Positions 1 to 12,000 of a stretch of 64,000 nucleotides of DNA are shown piece by piece. Source of the stretch: Protula sp. h YS-2021 (lineage: Eukaryota > Annelida > Polychaeta > Sabellida > Serpulidae). The translations under genes and the position numbers were made by a program. The stretch covers positions 7,338,904-7,402,903 of the forward strand of contig OX457034.1 of assembly GCA_949752745.1 (NCBI GenBank), written 5' to 3'. Below the pieces are notes generated by a model. That model was not told where the DNA came from. It saw only the letters and a list, made by a program, of their open reading frames with translations, and did no database searches. The first letter of the stretch is position 1. Each line of letters starts with the position of its first letter.

Positions 1-9
1 TTACATCAA

Positions 10-232
10 ACAGCAATCGGGTTTGTAACAACCTGTATGCTATTTTAAAAATTTATTAAAAGTTTTAACAGTTTCAAGTTTCAATTTTTGTTATGTTCCG
101 AGTATGAACTGTTTTTGCGATATTTCTTCCATATTTTTCTATCATTTCTTTCATTCTTACCGGGTTCCCTCGCACTCGAAATTCAAAATTCTTGCGCATT
201 TTATTCGAAACACCCAAAATGTGATTAGGTTT
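10..232 (+). repeat. Dispersed repeat, copy 1 (inverted partner at 4115-4345)
   Basis: By eye this segment aligns to the reverse complement of about 4115-4345, sharing blocks such as ATGCTATTTTAAAAA, TTGCGATATTTCTTCC and TTTCTTTCATT. A third, shorter copy lies in direct orientation at about 4385-4470. The family is not recognised and no protein is encoded. Confidence 0.7.
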
Positions 233-842
233 ATAAGCCAATTCGCACTTTCGGGTCTTTCCGGTGGAGGTGTTGTTTCGACTGCAAATTTTTTGGAATA
301 AATTATAAAGAAATGATAAGGGAAAAACATAAAAATTCTAATTTTCTTTCAACATGCACAATTTCAAATTTATAAAGCCATATGATCTTTTAAAAACTAT
401 TTTACAGATTATTCAGTCCCTTTAATAACCAACATGTGAATGTTTCTGGTAAAATGGAATTTTGTCCATTTTTGCCGTTTTTTTTATTCATTTCTTATAT
501 CCTTATCTCAACTGAAGTCAGCTAAAATGCAAAACCTTTTCGGCAAAAGTCAAACTGCGAATTAGCTCCAAGAAGCGGTGCGCTAAAAAGTTTCCAGGCA
601 CCGCTTCAAAGCCTCGCTATATAACGATAAGCACGTCAACTGCGCTCGCTTTGAGGCACCCCTGTGGCTACTTTGTGCGAGATTTAACGACCCATAGGTT
701 TTTATTGGCATTTGCTAAAGGCCCTCAAAGTACAACGGTAATCATATACAACTTCTGTGTTACGCTTTCTTTAAAAGAAAATAATACGGAAATAACCCCA
801 ATCTCCCAATCTATGACCCCTTTATTTAAATTTTCGGTCCCT

Positions 843-916
843 TGACTTTGGTCACGTGACATTTAAAGGCCAGAATGTAAACAAACATTTGACAGGTGGT
901 TGCGGAAGCTAACTTT
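843..916 (+). repeat. Left arm of a long-range inverted repeat (partner 15935-16010)
   Basis: This stretch matches the reverse complement of 15935-16010, sharing CATTTAAAG, GTAAACAAACAT, TGACAGGTG and GGAAGC. The similarity fades outward into weaker matches. The arms lie about 15 kb apart and bracket exon 1 and the satellite of GTF2F2. They could be two opposite copies of one dispersed repeat or the ends of an old element. Confidence 0.65.
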
Positions 917-964
917 TCTGCACTTTTATGAACAAATAAAAAATACATAGCTCACTAAAAACTG

Positions 965-1110
965 CATATTGGGCCTGAATTTTCTGTAGATGTTTGAATA
1001 ATAGGGGCTGGTATGCAGGAGTCGTGCCTCACAAAATATGAAATTGACCCCTATTAGTGGAGCAATGGAAGGCTTCGTACCGTAGCTCTGACATAGAGAT
1101 GTACGGTGTT
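965..1110 (+). repeat. Dispersed repeat (inverted partner at about 4870-5015)
   Basis: Shared blocks with the reverse complement of 4870-5015 include ATGTTTGAATAA, GGTATGCAGGA and AGCTCTGACA. The family is unknown. Confidence 0.6.
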
Positions 1111-3018
1111 ATACGAGTCAGAGCTACTCGGAGCTAAGTGCGAATTGGCTTAATTGACAAGAAAGGTCCGAAATGCGAATGGCTTAACAAGCTAGGTGGT
1201 GAAAATTGGCAAATGTGTTTTACTTTCAGCACACTGGTGTGAATGCAAAGCATGTTATATTATGTACACCACAGAAGTGTAATCAGCTTCTTTCCCTACT
1301 CGTACAAGCAAACGCGTTGCTACAAAATGGGCGATAATATATGATTTTATAAGACGGGAGTTTACAAGTTGGTCATTTACTTCGACACGAACAGAAGTAC
1401 TCACAAAATCTCGTGGTGAATGTTACTTTGTTGATAACACTACAGAAAAGAGTGAAAAAGGTTTTAAAATTTATTCCCGCTGCCACCAACAAGATTTTGC
1501 TACTTGCAATGCAAATGAACAGTTTGCTCACATGTCGCTGTACATAAATTAGTTTGTATTTGGCTGCAGCTTTGAACTGGAGTTTAATGAATCAGAGGTA
1601 TGTTAAATACATATTACTCATTTGTTATATGCCAAGCACTTTATAGATCGAGTATGTATGCCAGTTGATTTTAGATATTTTAGTACAACCCGCGACAACA
1701 TTTTTTTTTAACTATTGAATGAATGAATGAATGAATGAATACCTCTAGTTGTGGACTCTCTCTCTCTCAAAAAAAAAAAAAAAAAAATTATGGCCATATA
1801 TAACAGATTTCCTTGGAGAGAAAAAATAGTAATGCAACTAAGCTGCATTAATGCAATAAGTTGCAAAGTGAATTGAACATTCAAGTATTTCAAGCAAAAG
1901 ATTCGAATTCTAGATCTGTACACTAAGCTGCCGCCTGAAATATTTCGTATAATACTGTAAATAAGGTTTCTTATGACTGCTAGACAGCATTTTACATTAA
2001 GAACTGTACAAACTAGGCTGAAGCTTTCATATTTAAAGATACCAACCAAGTGTTTACAAATATTATGATAAGCAGTATTAAATCTATATAGTGTACCCAT
2101 TTTGAAATTCCACCATAGATGCGCACAATAAAAAGAGGAGCAATGTCTAAGAAGCAGCAAGGAGCAATGTCTAAGAAAATTAATTTCTTAGAACAGTCTT
2201 TGTGTCTGTGTGTGTGTTCGGGGTGTTGAGCTTGCAATACTGATGCAGGGAAATAACAGTTTGAATAGGTCTTTCGCAATTTCACTTTATAAGGAAAAGA
2301 ATTTGAATTTTTGCATGAAAAAAACAAACAAACAGATATTATTTCCTTTTGTCTTGTAAGCAGGATGCTTATCCCTGATAATTTATTTACAGATCACATA
2401 TTACAATTTAATAAAAAATTATTTTTAGTGAAACTTAAGGAAATTGCAGTTTTTTTATTTACACTATCTACTCGCAATTTATAGAATAATTGTACTTAAA
2501 GTTAGGCAAGTTTTGATACAAAAACCTTTAATTTTGAGTGTTAAATTATAGAATACTCAATAAATATAAAATTTAAAATCACGAAAATTTATAATGAAGA
2601 TAATTTAGCTACCCAATTCCTGTCGTGACCTAAATGTTGTTCGTTTTGGTGTATAAACCTATAAGTTATCCTCCATTAATAAGCCGTACCACAGTTTCGT
2701 CAGCCTTTAATCATACGGGTCTTAATGCAACTTACAGCCAGGGGAAGAATCAGAACATTGAAATACATTTAACAACAAAACAAAGTGCTCTTTATTTAGA
2801 TTTTCAAAACTGATATTTAGTAAAGAGATGAAGAAAGTCACCAGAAAAATGTTGTACTAAAAGCAAAAAACCTTATTTATTACCCAAATCTTTAAACATT
2901 CCTAAACAGTGCTGCCAATCACATCGACAGTCGCAGTTCACATAGTCCCGAGAAATATCTTTATTATCACTCACATCGAAACTGAAGGAAACTTTTATTT
3001 ATTGATTTGCCTGTTTAG
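1111..3018. other. 5' flank of GTF2F2, no gene seen
   Basis: AT-rich sequence with only short random ORFs. It contains a GAAT microsatellite (about 1718-1741), a CT run (1755-1768) and an A run (1769-1787). The bases just before 3019 form a pyrimidine-rich tract ending in TTTAG, which looks like a splice acceptor, so an untranslated first exon may lie in this region. I could not place a promoter. Confidence 0.5.
1718..1787 (+). repeat. Microsatellite block: (GAAT)n, (CT)n, poly-A
   Basis: About five GAAT repeats, then a CT run and about 19 A residues, directly visible. Confidence 0.9.
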
Positions 3019-3087
3019 ATGGAGGTGCAGCATGAACAGAGAGATGTAGATGTTAGTGGGGCCGCACGAGGCGTATGGCTGGTAAAG
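3019..3087 (+). CDS. GTF2F2: GTF2F2 exon 1 (residues 1-23)
   Basis: ATG followed by 22 codons ending GVWLVK, then the donor GTGAGT. Phase 0 out. The preceding bases end in TTTAG, so this may be exon 2 of the transcript with an upstream untranslated exon. Confidence 0.9.
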
Positions 3088-6000
3088 GTGAGTTGTGAGT
3101 TTCCCCGCTTTATCCGAAGTTCCGATGTACTGGCACTTCAGCCTGTACTCGTACGAGGGGGAGGAGAACGAATGGCTACAGTAGATCCAAATTGGTGAAA
3201 TTGAAAAGACCATCTTCCGTGGCTGAAAACAATTTTTATTTGTCAAGTGTCGCAAAATAGGGACTATTTGAGTCCAAATGGTTGGCAGACATGCATCCAG
3301 CTTATTAAGTTTCGTTACAATTGAACCTTTTGTTGTCACCAATTACGATCTACTCTAACCAATTCTATCTCGTACCTGTACAAGGCCCAAACCGTAGAAT
3401 GGGACGGAGGGTAGAATGAGACATTTGACGCAGATAGATTGAAACCTGCTTTTACTATTAGATATCCTTATATCAACATACTTGGGAAAGCGTATCTCAT
3501 AACATTGTAACATAAAATTGAAAGTATCATTTGTTGTTCAAGAGAAAAGTGAATAAAACCATCCAGATTGAGCAGCTCTTTATTTGTTGATGTCGCCATC
3601 TTGGTTCTGGGATATCGGTCGTAACGCTGCTTGTGATTGGTTCATGTTAAGGCCGACATTTTATGTCCTAAACTTGTCTACTGTTTACGTTAGAAACAGA
3701 ATTTATACTTTCGTGTATGTTAACGTCCGTATACTGGGAAGTTGGTGTGTTTTGTATTAGCAATGTTTGGTTAGACCTCTTCTGTCGGTGGTATATTTTT
3801 GTTCACGTGTAAGTTGAGGGATATTTCCCTAAAATCATTAAAAACCCATAATTTTGTCCCAATTACTCTCTCGTCCTTGTAATCCGTTTGTAAAGCGTTT
3901 GTGGATACTTTGCGAGTTTACCAGTTTTCTTTGACAAAAATATCTCGAAAAGTAAATAGTCATGCCCTATATTTTTCAAGACGTTATGAAAACAGCCCCC
4001 CCCCCTCCCCCGAAAAAAAACTCGGATAGACACAAGGCTATCTTTGCGGTTCGAGATGTAGGGAAGGTGTCAAATTTTGATATGTTATAAAGAAACATAT
4101 AAGTAAATTAATTGTGGTCCGAGGCCATAAGCCTGACTTTGTGTGTTTCGAATGAAATGAGCAAGAATGGTGACAATAGCATGAGTGCGAAGGAACCGGG
4201 TAAAAAATGAAAGAAATTGTAGAAAAATGGAAGAAATATCGCAAATACAGCTCCTACTCGGAACAAAAAAATTAAAACTTGAAACTATTTGTTAAACTTG
4301 TAATAATTTTTTAAAATAGCATACGGCTTGTTAAAAGCCGATTGCTCTTTGGTGCAAGAGAAATTTGACATTTAGGCGAAATCTCTCCACCATTTCTTTC
4401 ATTTTTACGCGGTTAATTATATTCGAAACGCAGAATTTTTGGGCATTTTATTGGGAACGCCCAAAGTGTGATTTGGCTACAGTAGATTGAAATTGGTGAA
4501 ATGTCAAAGGGCATCTTTCATGATTCAAAACAAATTTCTTTTGTCAAACATCGCAAAATAGGCATATTTAAGTCGCAAGGGTTGCCAAATGTACTGCTGC
4601 CTTATTTTGTTGAGTTGGAATTTAACATGCTGTTGTCACCATTTATGATTTGCTGTGACCAGTTCTATCTCCTCTCCCTTGTACGATCTGTACAACAGGC
4701 TCTAAAATGATAAGTTTAGAAGTACGGGCTCCACGTGTACCACAATGCTCAGGGCATAATTCTGAGAAACCACCGTTCTTACACATACTTTAGTGTCTGA
4801 AGTGCTGACTGACTAGTCCGTTACTGTGGGCTACTTGTACTTATAAGACGTACAAGGGAGCCCCGAGTCAGCACTGACTTAAATAAGTTGAATTTCTCTC
4901 TGTCAGAGCTGCAAAGCCTTACATTGTTGCGCAAATATGGGTCACCTTCATGTCTTCTGAGGCACCAGTCCTGCATACCGGCCCTGTTATTCAAACATGT
5001 CCTCAAGTTCATGCGCAAGATAGCCTTTTTGTAAAAGAGGCAAAAGTTTTAATTGCTGTGCATATCTTTTATTTCTTCGTTGAAGTGTAGACAAGTTTGT
5101 CCAAGGACAAAGTCCCAGCTTACGAAAAGCAATAAGACCCATTCCAGCGTGCATGAGCGAAGGAATTTCCCTGAAATATCAAGCTTCAAAAGATGAGACG
5201 GCAAAGAGCTAGCTCAATAATTAATTTAGCACCGGACCAGAACATAGACCGATAAATGCATACAAAGATTTCTTTCCCAGAAAAATGGGGAACAGATTTT
5301 TTGTATATCTGGTAGACTGGATAGATTGCCATAGATACCTTCAAACAACGCTCGCATTTCGACCAGTGCGCATATTTATATAACTTGCCTCGATGCGCGG
5401 TTCTAATTCAGACAAGTGCGCATTTTTATTTAATTTGCGTTGATGCGCGGCTCTCATTTTGGAACAGTGCACATGTTTATTTAACTTAATAAAGATTAAT
5501 GCGCGGTTCTTATTCCAGACCAATGCGCATGTTTATTTTACTTTCGTACTTATTTTGGACAAGTGCACAAGTTTCCTTAGGTTGTCTTGATGCGCGGGTC
5601 ACAACATTCGTACATTATCGCCCAATGTTCCCTATTATCGCCCACCCGAAAAATATTATATTTATCATATTTTCGGGTCCTAGAATTGTTTCCTGCACTT
5701 TTAAAGCGAAAATTACAACTTTCTTGCATTATCGCCCAATATTCCCTATTATCGCCATTCCGAAAAATATCACATTTATCATATTTTCGGGTCATAGAAT
5801 TGATTCCTGCACTTTTAAAGCGAAAATTACAACTTTCTTGCATTATCGCCCAATGTTCCCTATTATCGCCGACACGAAAAATATCATATTTATCATATTT
5901 TCGGGTCATAGAATTGATTATTGCACTTTTAAAGCGAAAATCACAACTTTCTTACATTATCGCCCAATGTTAACTATTATCGCCCACACGAAAAATATCA

Positions 6001-9000
6001 CATTTATCATATTTTCGGGTCATAGAATTGTTTCCTGCACTTTTAAAGCGAAAATTACAACTTTCTTGCACTATCGCCCAATGTTCCCTATTATCGACCA
6101 TCCGAAAAATATCATATTTATCATATTTTCGAGTCACAGAATTGATTCCTGCACTTTTAAAGCGAAAATTACAATTTTCTTACATTATCGCCCAATATTC
6201 CCTATTATCGCCCACCCGTAAAATATCACATTTATCATATTTTCGGGTCATAGAATTGATTCCTGCACTTTTAAAGCGAAAATTACAATTTTCTTACATT
6301 ATCGCCCAATATTCCCTATTATCGCCTACCCGAAAAATATCACATTTATCATATTTTCGGGTCATAGAATTGATCCCTGCACTTTTAAAGCGAAAATTAC
6401 AACTTTCTTGCATTATCGCCCAATATTCCCTATTATCGCCCATCCGAAAAATATCACATTTATCATATTTTCGGGTCCTAGAATTGATTCCTGCTCTTTT
6501 AAAGCAAAATTACAACTTTCTTACATTATCGCCCAACGTTACCTATTATCGCCCACACGAAAAATATTATATTTATGATATTTTCGGGTCACAGAACTGT
6601 TTCCTGCACTTTAAAAGCGAAAATTACAACTTTCTTGCATTATCGCCCAATGTTCCCTATTATCGCCGACACGAAAAATATCACATTTATCATATTTTCG
6701 GGTCATAGAATTGATTCCTGCACTTTTAAAGCGAAAATTACAACTTTCTTGCATTATCGCCCAATGTTCCCTATTATCGCCCATCCAAAAATATCATATT
6801 TTTCATATTTTCGGGACATATAATTGATCCCTGCACTTTTAAAGCGAAAATTACAACTTTCTTGCATTATCGCCCAATATTCCCTATTATCGCCCATCCG
6901 AAAAATATCATACTTATCATATTTTCGGGTTATAGAATTGATTCCTGCTCTTTTAAAGCGAAAATTACAACTTTCTTACATTATCGCCCAATGTTCCCTA
7001 TTATCGCCCACACGAAAAATATTATATTTATCATATTTTCGGGTCCTAGAATTGTTTCCTGCACTTTTAAAGCGAAAATTACAACTTTCTTGCTTTATCG
7101 CCCAATATTCCCTGTTATCGCCCACCCGTAAAATATCACATTGATCATATTTTCGGGTCACAGAATTGATTCCTGCACTTTTAAAGCGAAAATTACAACT
7201 TTCTTGCATTATCGCCCAATGTTCCCTATTATCGCGCACACGAAAAATATCACATTTATCATATTTTCGGGTCATAGAATTGATTCCTGCTCTTTTAAAG
7301 CGAAAATTACAACTTTCTTACATTATCGCCCAATGTTCCCTATTATCGCCCACACGAAAAATATTATATTTATCATATTTTCGGGTCCTAGAATTGTTTC
7401 CTGCACTTTTAAAGCGAAAATTACAACTTTCTTGCTTTATCGCCCAATATTCCCTGTTATCGCCCACCCGTAAAATATCAAATTGATCATATTTTCGGGT
7501 CACAGAATTGATTCCTGCACTTTTAAAGCGAAAATTACAACTTTCTTGCATTATCGCCCAATGTTCCCTATTATCGTCAACACGAAAAATATCACATTTA
7601 TCATATTTTCGGGTCATAGAATTGATTCCTGCACTTTTAAAGCGAAAATTACAATTTTCTTACATTATCGCCCAATATTCCCTATTATCGCCTACCCGAA
7701 AAATATCATATTTATCATATTTTCGGGTCATAGAATTGATCCCTGCACTTTTAAAGCGAAAATTACAACTTTCTTGCATTATCGCCCAATGTTCCCTATT
7801 ATCGCCCATCCGAAAAATATCACATTTATCATATTTTCGGGTCCTAGAATTGATTCCTGCTCTTTTAAAGCGAAAATTGCAACTTTCTTACATTATCGCC
7901 CAATGTTACCTATTATCGCCCACACGAAAAATATTATATTTATGATATTTTCGGGTCACAGAACTGTTTCCTGCACTTTAAAAGCGAAAATTACAACTTT
8001 CTTGCATTATCGCCCAATGTTCCCTATTATCGCCGACACGAAAAATATCACATTTATCATATTTTCGGGTCATAGAATTGATTCCTGCACTTTTAAAGCG
8101 AAAATTACAACTTTCTTGCATTATCGCCCAATGTTCCCTATTATCGCCCATCCAAAAATATCATATTTTTCATATTTTCGGGACATATAATTGATCCCTG
8201 CACTTTTAAAGCGAAAATTACAACTTTCTTGCATTATCGCCCAATATTCCCTATTATCGCCCATCCGAAAAATATCATACTTATCATATTTTCGGGTTAT
8301 AGAATTGATTCCTGCTCTTTTAAAGCGAAAATTACAACTTTCTTACATTATCGCCCAATGTTACCTATTATCGCCCACACGAAAAATATTATATTTATCA
8401 TATTTTCGGGTCCTAGAATTGTTTCCTTCACTTTTAAAGCGAAAATTACAACTTTCTTGCTTTATCGCCCAATATTCCCTGTTATCGCCCACCCGTGAAA
8501 TATCACATTGATCATATTTTCGGGTCACAGAATTGATTCCTGCACTTTTAAAGCGAAAATTACAACTTTCTTGCATTATCGCCCAATGTTCCCTATTATC
8601 GCCCACACGAAAAATATCACATTTATCATATTTTCGGGTCATAGAATTGATTCCTGCTCTTTTAAAGCGAAAATTACAACTTTCTTACATTATCGCCCAA
8701 TGTTCCCTATTATCGCCCACACGAAAAATATTATATTTATCATATTTTCGGGTCCTAGAATTGTTTCCTGCACTTTTAAAGCGAAAATTACAACTTTCTT
8801 GCTTTATCGCACAATATTCCCTGTTATCGCCCACCCGTAAAATATCACATTGATCATATTTTCGGGTCACAGAATTGATTCCTGCACTTTTAAAGCGAAA
8901 ATTACAACTTTCTTGCATTATCGCCCAATGTTCCCTATTATCGCCCACACGAAAAATATCACATTTATCATATTTTCGGGTCATAGAATTGATTCCTGCT

Positions 9001-12000
9001 CTTTTAAAGCGAAAATTACAACTTTCTTACATTATCGCCCAATGTTCCCTATTATCGCCCACACGAAAAATATTATATTTATCATATTTTCGGGTCCTAG
9101 AATCGTTTCCTGCACTTTTAAAGCGAAAATTACAACTTTCTTGCTTTATCGCCCAATATTCCCTGTTATCGCCCACCCGTAAAATATCAAATTGATCATA
9201 TTTTCGGGTCACAGAATTGATTCCTGCACTTTTAAAGCGAAAATTACAACTTTCTTGCATTATCGCCCAATGTTCCCTACTATCGTCAACACGAAAAATA
9301 TCACATTTATCATATTTTCGGGTCATAGAATTGATTCCTGCACTTTTAAAGCGAAAATTACAATTTTCTGACATTATCGCCCAATATTCCCTATTATCGC
9401 CTACCCGAAAAATATCACATTTATCATATTTTCGGGTCATAGAATTGATCCCTGCACTTTTAAAGCGAAAATTACAACTTTCTTGCATTATCGCCCAATA
9501 TTCCCTATTATCGCCCATCCGAAAAATATCACATTTATCATATTTTCGGGTCCTAGAATTGATTCCTGCTCTTTTAAAGCGAAAATTACAACTTTCTTAC
9601 ATTATCGCCCAATGTTACCTATTATCGCCCACACGAAAAATATTATATTTATGATATTTTCGGGTCACAGAACTGTTTCCTGCACTTTAAAAGCGAAAAT
9701 TACAACTTTCTTGCATTATCGCCCAATGTTCCCTATTATCGCCGACACGAAAAATATCACATTTATCATATTTTCGGGTCATAGAATTGATTCCTGCACT
9801 TTTAAAGCGAAAATTACAACTTTCTTGCATTATCGCCCAATGTTCCCTATTATCGCCCATCCAAAAATATCATATTTTTCATATTTTCGGGACATATAAT
9901 TGATCCCTGCACTTTTAAAGCGAAAATTACAACTTTCTTGCATTATCGCCCAATATTCCCTATTATCGCCCATCCGAAAAATATCATACTTATCATATTT
10001 TCGTGTTATAGAATGGATTCCTGCTCTTTTAAAGCGAAAATTACAACTTTCTTACATTATCGCCCAATGTTCCCTATTATCGCCCACACGAAAAATATTA
10101 TATTTATCATATTTTCGGGTCCTAGAATTGTTTCCTGCACTTTTAAAGCGAAAATTACAACTTTCTTGCTTTATCGCCCAATATTCCCTGTTATCGCCCA
10201 CCCGTAAAATATCACATTGATCATATTTTCGGGTCACAGAATTGATTCCTGCACTTTTAAAGCGAAAATTACAACTTTCTTGCATTATCGCCCAATGTTT
10301 CCTATTATCGCCCACACGAAAAATATCACATTTATCATATTTTCGGGTCATAGAATTGATTCCTGCTCTTTTAAAGCGAAAATTACAACTTTCTTACATT
10401 ATCGCCCAATGTTCCCTATTATCGCCCACACGAAAAATATTATATTTATCATATTTTCGGGTCCTAGAATCGTTTCCTGCACTTTTAAAGCGAAAATTAC
10501 AACTTTCTTGCTTTATCGCCCAATATTCCCTGTTATCGCCCACCCGTAAAATATCACATTGATCATATTTTCGGGTCACAGAATTGATTCCTGCACTTTT
10601 AAAGCGAAAATTACAACTTTCTTGCATTATCGCCCGATGTTCCCTATTATCGCCAACACGAAAAATATCACATTTATCATATTTTCGGGTCATAGAATTG
10701 ATTCCTGCTCTTTTAAAGCGAAAATTACAATTTTCTTACATTATCGCCCAATATTCCCTATTATCGCCTACCCGAAAAATATCACATTTATCATATTTTC
10801 GGGTCATAGAATTGATCCCTGCACTTTTAAAGCGAAAATTACAACTTTCTTGCATTATCGCCCAATGTTCCCTATTATCGCCCATCCGAAAAATATCACA
10901 TTTATCATATTTTCGGGTCCTAGAATTGATTCCTGCTCTTTTAAAGCGAAAATTACAACTTTCTTACATTATCGCCCAATGTTACCTATTATCGCCCACA
11001 CGAAAAATATTATATTTATGATATTTTCGGGTCACAGAACTGTTTCCTGCACTTTAAAAGCGAAAATTACAACTTTCTTGCATTATCGCCCAATGTTCCC
11101 TATTATCGCCGACACGAAAAATATCACATTTATCATATTTTCGGGTCATAGAATTGATTCCTGCACTTTTAAAGCGAAAATTACAACTTTCTTGCATTAT
11201 CGCCCAATGTTCCCTATTATCGCCCATCCAAAAATATCATATTTTTCATATTTTCGGGACATATAATTGATCCCTGCACTTTTAAAGCGAAAATTACAAC
11301 TTTCTTGCATTATCGCCCAATATTCCCTATTATCGCCCATTCGAAAAATATCATACTTATCATATTTTCGGGTTATAGAATTGATTCCTGCTCTTTTAAA
11401 GCGAAAATTACAACTTTCTTACATTATCGCCCAATATTCCCTATTATCGCCCACACGAAAAATATTATATTTATCATATTTTCGGGTCCTAGAATTGTTT
11501 CCTGCACTTTTAAAGCGAAAATTACAACTTTCTTGCTTTATCGCCCAATATTCCCTGTTATCGCCCACCCGTAAAATATCACATTGATCATATTTTCGGG
11601 TCACAGAATTGATTCCTGCACTTTTAAAGCGAAAATTACAACTTTCTTGCATTATCGCCCAATGTTCCCTATTATCGCCCACACGAAAAATATCACATTT
11701 ATCATATTTTCGGGTCATAGAATTGATTCCTGCTCTTTTAAAGCGAAAATTACAACTTTCTTACATTATCGCCCAATGTTCCCTATTATCGCCCACACGA
11801 AAAATATTATATTTATCATATTTTCGGGTCCTAGAATCGTTTCCTGCACTTTTAAAGCGAAAATTACAACTTTCTTGCTTTATCGCCCAATATTCCCTGT
11901 TATCGCCCACCCGTAAGATATCAAATTGATCATATTTTCGGGTCACAGAATTGATTCCTGCACTTTTAAAGCGAAAATTACAACTTTCTTGCATTATCGC

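Noticed and set aside
10..5015. A single large inversion explaining the repeats around exon 1
   Set aside because: The inverted pairs have different axes, so separate insertions of repeats fit better.
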